Positions 1 through 9,892 of a stretch of DNA of 57,661 nucleotides are shown here, piece by piece. The DNA comes from an uncultured Myxococcales bacterium (GTDB lineage: Bacteria; Myxococcota_A; UBA9042): positions 1 to 57,661 of the forward strand of contig CALENB010000192.1 of NCBI GenBank assembly GCA_937910235.1. The letters are read 5' to 3'. The stretch's first letter is position 1. Each line of letters starts with the position of its first letter. The notes below the pieces were generated by a model, which was not told where the DNA came from, made no database searches, and saw only the letters and a list, made by a program, of their open reading frames with translations. A program made the translations under genes and the position numbers.

Positions 1-589
1 GGTGCTCGAGGTAAGGGGAGAAGTCCTCGCGCTGAATCATGCGACCGTTGATCTCGGTGGCGGTCGCGAACCAGTACGAGAACTCGGTAGGCACCAGACG
101 CTCCCAGAACCGACGCGCCGAATCTGGCCGAGCGAGCAGCGCGCTGCGCACCCAAGGTAAGACCTGCGACGCGATGCTGTTGCCGTGAAAGGTGTCGAGT
201 GGACGCTCAAACGCACCGCATGTGGGCAGCAGCGCCCGCACCCGATGGGGCTGACGATGCGCCGCCTCCAGGGTGACCTGCACGCCCATGCTGTGGCCCC
301 AAAGCACGACATTCTCGGCGCCGAGTTGGTCACACACGTGCCAGATATCGTCTGCGAGCTGCTCGATCGTGAGGGTGGCGTCGTCTTTCGGCAGCGCGCT
401 GAGACCGTGGCCTCGGTAGTGGGGATGGATGAAGCGGAGACGATCGCCGAAGTCGCGCTGAACGTACTTCCAGATGTAGCCGTCACAGCCGATTCCGTCG
501 CAGAGCACGACGATCGGAGCGCCCTCGGTCCCTGACACCCGTACGGAGAGGGGCGTGCCGTCTGCGGCGTCGATCACGTGCGTGCTCAT
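1..589 (-). CDS. alpha/beta hydrolase, partial (C-terminus outside window)
   Basis: Read on the minus strand from an ATG at 589, an open frame runs off the left edge after about 196 codons. It shows the alpha/beta-hydrolase pattern: a first strand ending in VVLCDGIG (oxyanion-hole region), then HPHYRGHG, then the nucleophile elbow GHSMG with Ser at about residue 100. The catalytic Asp and His would lie beyond the window. The substrate cannot be told; esterases, lipases and C-C hydrolases share this fold. The start codon overlaps the stop of pssA by four bases (ATGA), so the two are probably translationally coupled. A lipid or ester substrate would suit a phospholipid-synthesis neighbour, but that is inference. 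Confidence 0.85.
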   Translation of the reverse strand, partial: MSTHVIDAADGTPLSVRVSGTEGAPIVVLCDGIGCDGYIWKYVQRDFGDRLRFIHPHYRGHGLSALPKDDATLTIEQLADDIWHVCDQLGAENVVLWGHSMGVQVTLEAAHRQPHRVRALLPTCGAFERPLDTFHGNSIASQVLPWVRSALLARPDSARRFWERLVPTEFSYWFATATEINGRMIQREDFSPYLEH

Positions 590-1344
590 CCTGCGGCCAC
601 CTCTGCGCGGACGCCGATGATGAAACCGACGCCGATGTAGCCGACCAGCACCGCCAACGGCAGCCAGAAGAAGACCTGCAGCGGGATGACGATGAAGATC
701 GCGGCGCCGAGCACTACCTGGCAGACAAAGCCGAGTTGGCTGCTGGCGCGACGCAGCTTGGGCAGTGGGAGGTTGCTCACCATGAGCAGGGCGTTGATGC
801 CAAGCAGCGCCGGGAAGACCGCCATCACCTGCGGCGTCAGCATGGCCTGCTCGCGGGCGGCGAGGAAGATCATCGAGATCAGCGCGCCAGAGAGGGTGGA
901 TGGCAAACCGTGAAAGACGCGCGGGTGCTCGGCAGCGGTGACGTTGAATTTCGCTAGGCGCAGCGCGGTGAAGAGGCCGTGGAGGATGCACAGCGCGGCG
1001 AGGACGCCGCTGGCCGCGATGGGGCCGAAGGCGGCGCGGTAGCCCCAGACTTCGGGCGCGAGCACTGGCGCGGCGGCCCAGATGAGCGCCGCGGGAGCGA
1101 GACCGAACGCGACCAGATCAGAGAAGGAGTCCATTTGGATGCCGAACTCGCTCGTCGCATCGAGGCGCCGGGCCACGGTACCATCGAGCTTGTCGATCAG
1201 CACGCAGAGCGCGACGAGCCAGGCGGCGCGGTCGACTTTGCCTGAGAACGAGCTCGCGATGGAGAGAAAGGCGAACGTCATCCCGATGCACGTGATCAAG
1301 TTGGGCGGCACGGCTTTGAGTGGGAAGGAATCGAAGAGCTTCAC
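586..1344 (-). CDS. pssA: CDP-diacylglycerol--serine O-phosphatidyltransferase
   Basis: This integral-membrane enzyme transfers phosphatidyl from CDP-diacylglycerol to serine, the first step toward phosphatidylethanolamine. The complete CDP-alcohol phosphatidyltransferase signature is present around residues 50-75: D-KL-DG-TV-AR, eight residues, then G-IQM-D-SFS-D. These aspartates bind metal and catalyse. Several hydrophobic segments span the 252 residues, the usual size for the PssA subfamily. The start is GTG, supported by GGAGG seven bases upstream. The gene sits 41 bp after the giant lipoprotein and overlaps the hydrolase downstream, giving a three-gene minus-strand operon. Phosphatidylglycerophosphate synthase shares the motif; length and the N-terminal pattern favour serine as acceptor. 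Confidence 0.88.
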   Translation of the reverse strand: MKLFDSFPLKAVPPNLITCIGMTFAFLSIASSFSGKVDRAAWLVALCVLIDKLDGTVARRLDATSEFGIQMDSFSDLVAFGLAPAALIWAAAPVLAPEVWGYRAAFGPIAASGVLAALCILHGLFTALRLAKFNVTAAEHPRVFHGLPSTLSGALISMIFLAAREQAMLTPQVMAVFPALLGINALLMVSNLPLPKLRRASSQLGFVCQVVLGAAIFIVIPLQVFFWLPLAVLVGYIGVGFIIGVRAEVAAG

Positions 1345-1385
1345 GGTGGCACCTCCCGAGGCGCGACAGCGTAGCCGTCGGTGAC

Positions 1386-4300
1386 CTAGGGGCGCAAGGC
1401 TGGTGCAGGCGTGGCGGCGCTGGGTGGTGCGGAGGCGGGGTTCCGGAGCGCTGGTTTGGCCCGCGTCGGTACCGTGGGCGCTGGGTCCGACGAAACGGGG
1501 CGAGTGGGCGCGACGGCGCGGCTATCGGTCGGCGGCGCGAGGGCCCGGAGACTGCGACGTAGCACGGCGAGCGCTTGCCAGTGAATCGCGAGGTGTCTGG
1601 CGTGCGTCGAGCTGCGTGTCCCGTCGCCGCGAGGCTCGGACCGCGCGGCTCTGTCGTGGGCCCTGCGCAGGGCGCCAAGCGCGACGACGCGCGCCTCTGC
1701 GAAGCGGCCGGCGTCGGCGAGAAAGGCGGCATGGCGTACGAGCGGGAGCTGGCTGGTCTCGCTGTTGTGCGCCGCGGCCGTCAGGCTCCAACGCTGGACC
1801 CGTGTCGCGTCCTGCAAGCGGCCGAGGCGACCCAGCGCCGTCGCCACAGTGTCGAGCAAGGCGTGCGCCGATTCGCCGCGCTGCCCGACGAACTCCGGAC
1901 CCACGAAGGCCAGAACAGCGGCGGGAGACGCGCCAGCCAAGAGGCGCGCGTATCCGAGGTTGTTGCGTCGACTGCGGCCCTCCGGCTGGGCGTTGAACGC
2001 GCGCTGGGCTTCGGCGATGCCGGCGGAAGCGGCGCCAAGCAGCGCGAGATCGTCCAGGCCGACGTTGACGAGGTAGCGACGCGCCTCGCCGTCTGGCGTG
2101 GCGACGATGAGGGCCGCGGCCATCGCGCGAATGCGGGCGCGTGGGGCGACAGCCGCGTGCTGCTGAGCGGCGGCCAACGCGGCCAGCCAGCGCAAGCGGG
2201 TGCTGTCCGACTGACCACCCAACTCCTTGGCGAGCGCCTGTCGCGTGTCATCGTTTTGCATCTGGCTGAGCCCCGCCGCGAGCGCTACGAGCTGCCAGTC
2301 GGCTAGGCCCGCCAGGGGGCGACCGCCGCGACACTGCGCCAGCGCAGCGGCGTCGCCGAGCTGCAGTCGGATGCAGGCCAGTGCGCCGACCGGACCTTGG
2401 ACAGCCGCGGCGCTGATCAAGAACTCGCGCGCGATCGTTCGCTCGTCGTGCGCGAGCGCGTCGCGGGCGGCGCGGGCCCAGATCTGCCAGGGGGCGTCGT
2501 GCAGCGCGGCGGAGGCGCGGGCCCAGGCGCGAGCGAGCGGCAGGTCGCCAGCGGCCAGGGCGAGTCGAACGGCGGCGGCGCCGTCGGTCACAGGCAGGGA
2601 GCCCGGTTGAGCCTGGCGCAGCCACGCCAACCCGCTGGGGGAGAAGCTGCGAATCGCCCGGAAAATTGAGGTGGGGCGCTCAAGCTGGGCGTCACCCCGG
2701 AGCCCGACTGGGGCCTTGCCACGCATCCAGGGCGGCATCGACAGCAACAGCTTCTGCGCGGCCGCCGGTCGCCCCCACGCCACCAGCCGATCGACCTGTC
2801 GACCGACTGCGGCGGCGCGCGCCATCGGCGCGTAGTAGGTGCGCTTGTGTGTGCCATTGAGCGCCGCGTGCGCGGCGGCGACCACCGCGGCATCGTCGGA
2901 CGCGGCGGCGACGACCCGGAGGCGAAGCTCTGCGAGCGCCCGGGGCAGCCGGGCGCCGTTGGTCGGGCGCGCCATCGCTAACACGGTGTTCCCAAGAACC
3001 GGGTGGCCCTGGATCGTGAGCGCGTGAGCCAGGCGGATCGCGCCTTGGGTGCCAGACGTGCGCAGCCAGGCGCGGGCCGTGGGACCGATAACGTCGGCCG
3101 CTGCAGGGGTCAGATCCACATGCATGTGGGCCGCTTCGTCAGCCCGTGGAGGGGCACGCGCCAAGGAGATCAAGATGGCCGCCGCCGCGCGCGCGGCGAT
3201 GTCGTCGGACGCAGGCGACGCCGCGCGCAGGAGCGCGGCGCGCGCCGTCGGCGTCATGGACGTGCTGTTGCGTGCGTGATGCCGATGCCAATCGACATCG
3301 GAGGTCAACGCCGGCATGCGCGCGAGCGGCGCCTCACCCAGCGCCACGATCGCGCGCTGCGGCTCACCCTTTGCACACAGCTCCAACGCGAGCCAGGCCC
3401 GCGCGTCGGGCATGTTGCGCGATAACGCCGCGATATCGCGCAGGAGCATCGTGACCGCTGGATCATTGGGGCGCCCGTAGCGCAGCGCGACCCGGGACGC
3501 GAACGCCAACCACCAGGGTTCTGGCCGCGGTCGCTCGGCGAGGAAGCTCGCGAGCAGCGCTGGCCCGCCACCGTGTTGCAGCAATGTGCCAGCGACAGCG
3601 CCAAACTGCCCTTCCAACCAAGGCATCGGGTGCACTTCAGCGGCTCGCAACAGGTCCAAGGCCGCTGGTACATCGTTCGCGCCGACACGCTCCGCAACGG
3701 ACCACGCCCACAACGTCGCGACGTTGGGCAGCGCGTCGCGCCATTGACGCAACCACCGCCGCAGCGCGGCGCGCTCGCCCACAGAGTCCGCTGCGTCCGC
3801 CAGGCAAAGGACCGCCGGCGGCGGGCTGAGGTAGGAGCGGAAGCGCGAGCCACGTTGGCTGCCGCCGCTCGCGTGGGTCAGCGTCGCGGCCACGGCGCGA
3901 TGCCACAGGGCCATCGCCGCTTTCTTGTGGCCTGCGGCGAACTGAATCTTGCCCTGGCGACACAGCATCGACCCGTCGTCGCCGACTTGCGTCAGCGCCA
4001 GCGCGCCTAGCGCGGCGGCCTCCCGCAGATAGCCTTCGTCGGCCAGCGCCGCAGACGACGCGAGGGCGGCGTCGCCGGTATCGAGCGCGCGCCCCACGCG
4101 CAGACGCGCCAACGCCAACGCCTCGCCGCGCGACGACGGATCGTGCCGCACAGAGAGCGCAGCCCGCATGTCCAGGGCTGCGGTGGGTACGGCTGCGCTG
4201 CGCCCCCGTTGGGACGGGCCGTGCTCCGTCAACAGATCTTGGGCCACCGCGCGCGCCTCACGCTCGGCGCCGACATGCAGCAGCGCCGCCATGACGCCGC

Positions 4301-7247
4301 GGTCGACGACCGGCCCCTTGGCGCGCAACCGACGCAGCGCAGCGAGCAGGGCGCGCCGATCGCCGAGAAAACCAGCGACGACGACGCGAACGCGATCCAA
4401 CTCCCGGTCGCTGTCCGTCAACGCGGAGAGGGCCTCGTGCAGCTCCGCCATGCGACCCTGCGCGAGCGCGGTGTCGACGAGCGCTTGCCAGTGCTGCTTG
4501 GAAGGGCCAGCGAGCGCAAAGCTGCGCAGGGCGGGATGAAAGGCTTCCATTCGGCCCAACCGCAGCAAGTCCGTCACGAAGGCCAAGTGCATGAGGACGT
4601 CTTTGGGATGGAGCACCAAGGCTTCGGTCAGCAGCTGCACCGCAGCCTCCGCGTGGCCGTGTTGCTCGAGAATCTGGACGGCCTGGCGCCAGGTCTGCGG
4701 CCGTCGACGAGTGATCTTGATCCCGCGCATGAACACCGCCACTGCGGCGTCCACACGCCCGTCGCCCAGCAGCGCGTCGGCCCAGGCGAGGTAGCTTGTC
4801 TGGCTGGAGCGGGTGCGCGCGGTCTGAAACTTTCGCTCAAAGAAGTGCGTCGCCATGCGATCGAAGCCGTGATCGGCGAGCAGACGCGCCATCGTGAGCT
4901 GGTGGGTGAGGCTGATCTGGTGCTTCTCGACCTGCACGGCGATTTGATAGGCGGCGGGGACGTCGCCCATGTGCTGCGCACACGCCAACCCTTGCTCAAC
5001 GGCGAGCTTGAACGTGCGGGCGTCACGCTCGGCGACGAAGCGCTGACTGAGGGCCAGCGTGACAGTGCAGAGGCCATGGCGCCAGGCCACATTCAAGAGC
5101 GAGCGACGATCGGCCGGACGAAGCCCGCCGAGCGCGGCGAACTCCAGCAAGATCTGACCTGCACGGTCCGCGTGGCCTAGCTGGGCGTGGGCCGACGCCT
5201 CCGCGATCGAAAAGTGAAGGCGCGCGGGTACCGAGTTGCCGGCCGTGCTCTGACGACGGAGCTCCGGCAGGTACTCGAGCAGCAGGTCAGCCGCGCCGGA
5301 GGAGGCGATGCGACGCAGCTCCGTGTCGCTCAGCGCCGGCGCGCGGCTGTCGGACACTGTGCGCACACGCTTCAGGGACGGCAATCGCTCGCCGATCGTC
5401 CCCGTGCCGGCCGTACGGGCGAGCGCGTTGGCGAGCCAACGTCGACCGAGCAGTTTATCGGGACCAAAGAGGAGGCGGCGCGCGACGCGCCACGAGAGCG
5501 CGATGTCGTCGACGGAGTGGAGCCCTGTCTCGTCCAGCCAGCGCGCCAACGCCTGCGGCTGCGCGGTGGTCGCCAAGAAGCGCAGAAAGGCCTCGGCGTC
5601 GAGCTCAGCGCCGGTGGCGCGCGCGACCGCAGTGGCCCGCCGCCACGCGGTCAAACCAGCGTCCACACGACCGTGCTGGTAGCTCACCTGCGCCAGCGCG
5701 AGGAGCGTCTCGGTGTCGGCGTGCGGAGAGCGTCCGAGCACGCTCAAGCTCGGCCGAATGGCCAGCCCCCAGTGACGCCCCTTGCGCAGCATCGCCAGCA
5801 CGAAGATTCGTCGCCGGCGCACAGCGTCGACCCGCGCCGGCCCGCCGGCTCGCAGCGCCGTGTTGAGCGCGTCGGCGTAGTCGACCAGCACCTGTGCGCT
5901 GCCCGGTTTGATGCGGCCCAACAACAACGTCGCCGTCACGCGGCCGCTCGCGGTCGCGACGCTGCCGTCGCCGCGATCGCGCGCAGCTTCGTCACGCCAA
6001 ACGGCCGCATCCTTGGGGAGCGAGACGCGCCACAGCCGCGCCAGCAGCAGCGCGACCGCCCCCTTCGTGACCGACTTGCCGTCGGCCGCAGCCACGGCGC
6101 TCTTGGCCAACGCCCGCGCCTCGACCAACTCGCCCTTCTGCCGCGCGATCTCGGCCTGAAGTGCGGTTGCGCGTGGCGACACCGGCTGGCCGACGAGCAG
6201 CGACGCGCCAACGTTGTGGGCGCCGGCGACCAGCAAACCCTCGACGAGGAGCAGGCGCTCTTCCACGCCGCCGGAGAAGCCGACCGAGATCCGTTCGAGT
6301 TCGTCGCGATTTGTCGACGACAGCCCACGCAGGTGGTTGCGAATCAGCAGACGCAGGTAGGCCAAGCGATCTGCGGTCAGCGCGCCCTTTGCCTCAAGAA
6401 TGAGCCGCCACACGCCGACGACCAGCAGCGGATCAGCCTCCACCTCAGGCACAGCGGCGATGGCGCGCAGCTGCGGAACCGACAGGTGCGCGCCTCGAAG
6501 TGCCTTGGCCCACGCGGTGCGATGGCTGGGGCCCCGACGACGTCGGGCGGCATACATCCACGTCGCCCACGTCTCCGCGGCGCCCGGCCACTGAGCGAGG
6601 CTGTCGGCGATCGCAGCGTCCACCAGAGGCCAGCGCTGCCGATCGATCAACGCGCGCGTAATCCCGGCTTGCCACAGCGCTCCAGCCCGCGGACCCGTAC
6701 GCGGTCGCGCCGCAGCGAGCTTGGCGACCAGCATCGGCGCGGTGAGCTCGGCCCAGTGGACCAGCAATCGCGCGTGAAGATCGCAGGATCTGGCGCTGTT
6801 GCAAGCGGGCGTGCGGTGCGGCGCGAGCAGCGTCCACGCGGCCGCCGGGCGATGGTGCGCGCGCGCATACCAAGCGATGAGGCGTTCGACAGCCTGCCAC
6901 GCGTCATCGTTGTTGGGAGATGTCGCCGCTTGCATCACACGCGCGGCCACCTTGCGAGCCGCATCTGCGCGCCCAAGTCGCGCCAGCGCGATCGCCTCGT
7001 AGGCCAAGCTGTCGGCTGAAGGCGATCCAAGCCGTCTCAAGCCACGAGCTGCAACCAGCGCCTGCGCATCGTTGCCCTGCCGAACCTGACGGGCGAGGTA
7101 GCGCTGCCAGCCGTCGGCGGTGGTCGGCATCACCTCAGCCGCCGACGCTGCGCGCGGAGCGGGTCCCTTGCGGGCGGCACTGCAGGCGACACAGGCGACG
7201 AGCGCCAGCGCCGGCAACAGGCCGATGACAAGGGAGCGACCGCGCAT
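1386..7247 (-). CDS. giant helical-repeat (TPR-like) lipoprotein
   Basis: A 1953-residue exported protein. The longer frame begins further upstream, but the ATG at 7247 is preferred: it has GGAGG six bases before it and opens a clean lipoprotein signal, MRGRSLVIGLLPALALVAC, with lipobox LVAC and Cys at about 19. The rest is an Ala/Leu/Arg-rich chain of paired helices with many TPR-like patterns (for example SLAYEAIALARLGRADAARKV), ending in a Pro/Ala/Thr-rich tail of about 70 residues. No enzyme motif was recognised. Such proteins act as periplasmic or outer-membrane scaffolds. It leads the operon with pssA and diverges from a kinase gene across 193 bp. The function is unknown. Confidence 0.82.
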   Translation of the reverse strand: MRGRSLVIGLLPALALVACVACSAARKGPAPRAASAAEVMPTTADGWQRYLARQVRQGNDAQALVAARGLRRLGSPSADSLAYEAIALARLGRADAARKVAARVMQAATSPNNDDAWQAVERLIAWYARAHHRPAAAWTLLAPHRTPACNSARSCDLHARLLVHWAELTAPMLVAKLAAARPRTGPRAGALWQAGITRALIDRQRWPLVDAAIADSLAQWPGAAETWATWMYAARRRRGPSHRTAWAKALRGAHLSVPQLRAIAAVPEVEADPLLVVGVWRLILEAKGALTADRLAYLRLLIRNHLRGLSSTNRDELERISVGFSGGVEERLLLVEGLLVAGAHNVGASLLVGQPVSPRATALQAEIARQKGELVEARALAKSAVAAADGKSVTKGAVALLLARLWRVSLPKDAAVWRDEAARDRGDGSVATASGRVTATLLLGRIKPGSAQVLVDYADALNTALRAGGPARVDAVRRRRIFVLAMLRKGRHWGLAIRPSLSVLGRSPHADTETLLALAQVSYQHGRVDAGLTAWRRATAVARATGAELDAEAFLRFLATTAQPQALARWLDETGLHSVDDIALSWRVARRLLFGPDKLLGRRWLANALARTAGTGTIGERLPSLKRVRTVSDSRAPALSDTELRRIASSGAADLLLEYLPELRRQSTAGNSVPARLHFSIAEASAHAQLGHADRAGQILLEFAALGGLRPADRRSLLNVAWRHGLCTVTLALSQRFVAERDARTFKLAVEQGLACAQHMGDVPAAYQIAVQVEKHQISLTHQLTMARLLADHGFDRMATHFFERKFQTARTRSSQTSYLAWADALLGDGRVDAAVAVFMRGIKITRRRPQTWRQAVQILEQHGHAEAAVQLLTEALVLHPKDVLMHLAFVTDLLRLGRMEAFHPALRSFALAGPSKQHWQALVDTALAQGRMAELHEALSALTDSDRELDRVRVVVAGFLGDRRALLAALRRLRAKGPVVDRGVMAALLHVGAEREARAVAQDLLTEHGPSQRGRSAAVPTAALDMRAALSVRHDPSSRGEALALARLRVGRALDTGDAALASSAALADEGYLREAAALGALALTQVGDDGSMLCRQGKIQFAAGHKKAAMALWHRAVAATLTHASGGSQRGSRFRSYLSPPPAVLCLADAADSVGERAALRRWLRQWRDALPNVATLWAWSVAERVGANDVPAALDLLRAAEVHPMPWLEGQFGAVAGTLLQHGGGPALLASFLAERPRPEPWWLAFASRVALRYGRPNDPAVTMLLRDIAALSRNMPDARAWLALELCAKGEPQRAIVALGEAPLARMPALTSDVDWHRHHARNSTSMTPTARAALLRAASPASDDIAARAAAAILISLARAPPRADEAAHMHVDLTPAAADVIGPTARAWLRTSGTQGAIRLAHALTIQGHPVLGNTVLAMARPTNGARLPRALAELRLRVVAAASDDAAVVAAAHAALNGTHKRTYYAPMARAAAVGRQVDRLVAWGRPAAAQKLLLSMPPWMRGKAPVGLRGDAQLERPTSIFRAIRSFSPSGLAWLRQAQPGSLPVTDGAAAVRLALAAGDLPLARAWARASAALHDAPWQIWARAARDALAHDERTIAREFLISAAAVQGPVGALACIRLQLGDAAALAQCRGGRPLAGLADWQLVALAAGLSQMQNDDTRQALAKELGGQSDSTRLRWLAALAAAQQHAAVAPRARIRAMAAALIVATPDGEARRYLVNVGLDDLALLGAASAGIAEAQRAFNAQPEGRSRRNNLGYARLLAGASPAAVLAFVGPEFVGQRGESAHALLDTVATALGRLGRLQDATRVQRWSLTAAAHNSETSQLPLVRHAAFLADAGRFAEARVVALGALRRAHDRAARSEPRGDGTRSSTHARHLAIHWQALAVLRRSLRALAPPTDSRAVAPTRPVSSDPAPTVPTRAKPALRNPASAPPSAATPAPALRP

Positions 7248-7440
7248 CGAACCTCCAAGTGGCGAGATCAGCCCTGACGACCGACCCTGGGGCAACGCAT
7301 CGGCAACGAAACCTATTTCATGCCGATTCAACGGAGCATGCCGTAAGCCAGCGGCCACTGCACGGTGCAGGGCCATGGTAGGCAGGAGGACCGACGCTGC
7401 CGCCCTTGCCGCGGACCCTCTGAATGCCTAAAACAAGCGC

Positions 7441-9645
7441 ATGCTCATTCCTGGCACCCAGCTCGATCGCAACACACGACTCCGAGCTCTCGTTGAGCGC
7501 GGCGGTGAGGCTGAGGTGTGGCGGGGCGAGGACCGGCAGCTCGGCCGGGACGTCGCGGTCAAGATCCTGCAGGCCGTGGACCCCTGGGGCCAAGCCGACG
7601 CCACGGCGCAGGAGCTGCGGGCCTGGCGAGAAGCCCGCGCCGTGGCGCGACTGCTACACCCCGCGATCGCCGCGGTTTATCACGTCGGCAGTTGGCAGGG
7701 CCGCCCCTTCCTGGTGATGGAGTGGGTCGACGGGCTGACCCTGCGCGACCGACTCGCGGACGGCGTTGTGCCGCCGGGCCTCGCGGCGACCTGGCTGCGC
7801 GAGATCGGGCGCGCCGTGCAACACGCGCACGATCGGGGCGTGATTCACTGCGATCTGAAGCCCGAGAACGTCCTGATCCGACCGAGTCGACCCGGTGTGG
7901 GCGCGATCAAGCTCGTCGACTTCGGGCTCGCGCGGGGCGAAGGGCTAGCCCACCACTCGCCCGTGCAAGTCCGCGGGACCGCAGCCTACCTGCCGCCCGA
8001 GGCTGGCCTTCAGCCACCCGACCCGGCTGGCGATCAGTTCGCGCTCGCGGTGATCGCGACCGAGCTGCTGAGCGGGCGACGTCCCGAGCGACACGATGGC
8101 GGCCTCAAGCTGCCGATCCTGCCGGCGGCGCTGGGTCCGGGCGTGAAGGCGGCGCTGCGCCGGGCGTTGGCGGCGTCGAGTGCAGATCGCTTCCCCGATG
8201 TGGCGTCTTTCGTCGACGCCATCAGCGCCCACCTGCCCTCGGCGGCTGCACAACTGAGCCTCGCCGACTCCGGACCGGCCGGGCTGCGGGGACCACGAAG
8301 CGCCGCAGCGGGCCCCCACGCCGCGCTGCGCCCAGATGAGCTGACCGCGCTGCCTGCTGCGACGGCCGAGCTGTTGGTCTTGGCCTTGCATGGGGCCATT
8401 CAGCGCGACGATCAGCTCGACCGATGCCTCGGCGGCCCGGGACTTGACGCCGTACGACGACGGCTCTTAGCCACCGGTGCGCTGCAAGCTGACGCGGGCA
8501 GCATGCGGCCGCTGGTGGCGAGCCTCGCTACCGACGCGAACAATCGACTTCCGGACGGGCTGCTGCGGCGCGCACACGTCGCCATCGCCGAGGGCTTGGA
8601 GCGTGGTGACGTGGGTCTGGCGTGGGTCGCCGAGGCGGCGGCGACGGCGTGGCTACGCGCTGGACGACCGGCCGATGCCGCGCGCTGCCTGCAGACGCTG
8701 GCCGATCACACGCCCGTCGCGCGGGCGCGCTGTGCCCTGCTGGAGCGCGGCGCCGCGCTGAGCGCGGCGTCGCCGGACCCGGCAGCGCATGCGGCTGACT
8801 GTGTGCGCTGGGGGATGGCGGCCGCAGGCTGTGGCTTGCGCCGTGACGCCGAACGCGCGATGGCCGCGGCCCTCGACGCGCTGGAGACCGCTGCGAATCC
8901 GCTCGACGGCGCCGGCTGGAGCTTGCGCGCGTCGATTCGCGAGCTGCGGGGCGACGCAACCGGGGCCGCGGAGGCGTGGCAGGCCGCGGCCGATAGCGAG
9001 GGGGATCCGGTCGTCCGCGCCCGCGCCCTCATCGGCCACGCACGGTCGCTGCTGCGCGCAGGCGAGCCCGCGCTGGTCGCGGCCCTCGCGTCGCAACGCG
9101 CCGCGGACGCGGCGGACGCGCCACACATCTCCGTCGCGGCGGCGCTGACGACCGGGGTCGCGTTGGAGCGAGCTGGAAAGTCGGCCCAGGCGCTGACGAT
9201 GCTGCGAGTCGGCGCGTCGGATGCGCTGTCGTTAGGCGAGCCGCTCGGCGCAGCCGTAGCGTTGGTGACCCTGGGCGAGGCCCTGCGGCGGGTGGGTCGA
9301 CCTGACGCGGCGCGGCTGCAGTTGGAGGAGGCCGAGGACGCACTGCGCGGCCAGGGCGCGGTGGCGGTGGCGGTGAGTCTCGCGCTGCTGCGTGGCCGGG
9401 TGGCCCTGGATGAGGGCGAGCCCTGGCAGGCGTGGGGTGCGGCGCAGCGCGCCGTGACGTTGGCAGAGATCCTGGCGCTGCGGCCCCATGAGCAGGCCGG
9501 CTGGGAGCTCGCGCGCGCTGCGGCGGAGGCGGCGGGGCTGCCGGCCGAAGCGCGGCGAGCGCAGCTGGCGCTGGCGGCGATGCGGAAGCGAGCGGGGCGG
9601 CCGCTGAGCGAGGCAGATGGGTGGTGGCTGGATGCTGTGGGGTGA
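7441..9645 (+). CDS. Hanks-type Ser/Thr protein kinase with C-terminal helical repeats
   Basis: The N-terminal 270 residues form a protein kinase domain: VAVK lysine at 41, HCDLKPEN at 136-143, DFG at 160-162, and a GTAAYLPPEA activation segment. Two features are odd. The glycine loop is degenerate (ERGGEAEVW, one of three glycines kept). The catalytic loop has Cys instead of Arg before the Asp, a non-RD type that often does not need activation-loop phosphorylation. Residues 300-734 are Ala/Leu-rich helix pairs resembling TPRs, a usual protein-interaction tail. No membrane segment is evident, so it is probably cytosolic. No clear ribosome site precedes the ATG. It diverges from the giant lipoprotein gene. 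Confidence 0.87.
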   Translation: MLIPGTQLDRNTRLRALVERGGEAEVWRGEDRQLGRDVAVKILQAVDPWGQADATAQELRAWREARAVARLLHPAIAAVYHVGSWQGRPFLVMEWVDGLTLRDRLADGVVPPGLAATWLREIGRAVQHAHDRGVIHCDLKPENVLIRPSRPGVGAIKLVDFGLARGEGLAHHSPVQVRGTAAYLPPEAGLQPPDPAGDQFALAVIATELLSGRRPERHDGGLKLPILPAALGPGVKAALRRALAASSADRFPDVASFVDAISAHLPSAAAQLSLADSGPAGLRGPRSAAAGPHAALRPDELTALPAATAELLVLALHGAIQRDDQLDRCLGGPGLDAVRRRLLATGALQADAGSMRPLVASLATDANNRLPDGLLRRAHVAIAEGLERGDVGLAWVAEAAATAWLRAGRPADAARCLQTLADHTPVARARCALLERGAALSAASPDPAAHAADCVRWGMAAAGCGLRRDAERAMAAALDALETAANPLDGAGWSLRASIRELRGDATGAAEAWQAAADSEGDPVVRARALIGHARSLLRAGEPALVAALASQRAADAADAPHISVAAALTTGVALERAGKSAQALTMLRVGASDALSLGEPLGAAVALVTLGEALRRVGRPDAARLQLEEAEDALRGQGAVAVAVSLALLRGRVALDEGEPWQAWGAAQRAVTLAEILALRPHEQAGWELARAAAEAAGLPAEARRAQLALAAMRKRAGRPLSEADGWWLDAVG

Positions 9646-9684
9646 GGCGGCGGATGGCGTGGTTAGGCGCAGGGCGGCAAAAAC

Positions 9685-9724
9685 GAAGACGGCCGGTTAG
9701 CGTTGAGGCTAACCGGCCGTCTTC
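9685..9724 (-). terminator. Rho-independent terminator of tRNA-fMet
   Basis: A perfect 17-bp stem (GAAGACGGCCGGTTAGC and its complement) closes a six-base loop. On the minus strand it is followed by GTTTTTG, so it ends the tRNA-fMet transcript eight bases after the tRNA. On the plus strand the kinase gene ends 39 bp before it, and the hairpin may serve both directions. Confidence 0.85.
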
Positions 9725-9729
9725 TTAGC

Positions 9730-9805
<76 letters not shown>

Positions 9806-9818
9806 GCTGCGACGTCGG

Positions 9819-9846
9819 ACTCTACGGATCCTCACCCCAAGGTCAA
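9819..9846 (-). promoter_or_regulatory. sigma70-like promoter for tRNA-fMet
   Basis: On the minus strand, TTGACC and TAGAGT are separated by 16 bp, with the -10 ending 14 bases before the tRNA 5' end. With the hairpin downstream this makes a complete single-gene transcription unit. Confidence 0.6.
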
Positions 9847-9892
9847 CCCCCCAAGCCAACAAAACCCCACCAAACGCGACATCATCCGCCAA

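Noticed and set aside
5187-7019. 610-residue plus-strand frame and similar long frames at 4143-5180 and 1575-2306
   Set aside because: They lie opposite the giant lipoprotein, lack ribosome sites and domains, and have Arg/Gln/Ala-rich sequence typical of antisense reading of GC-rich codons.
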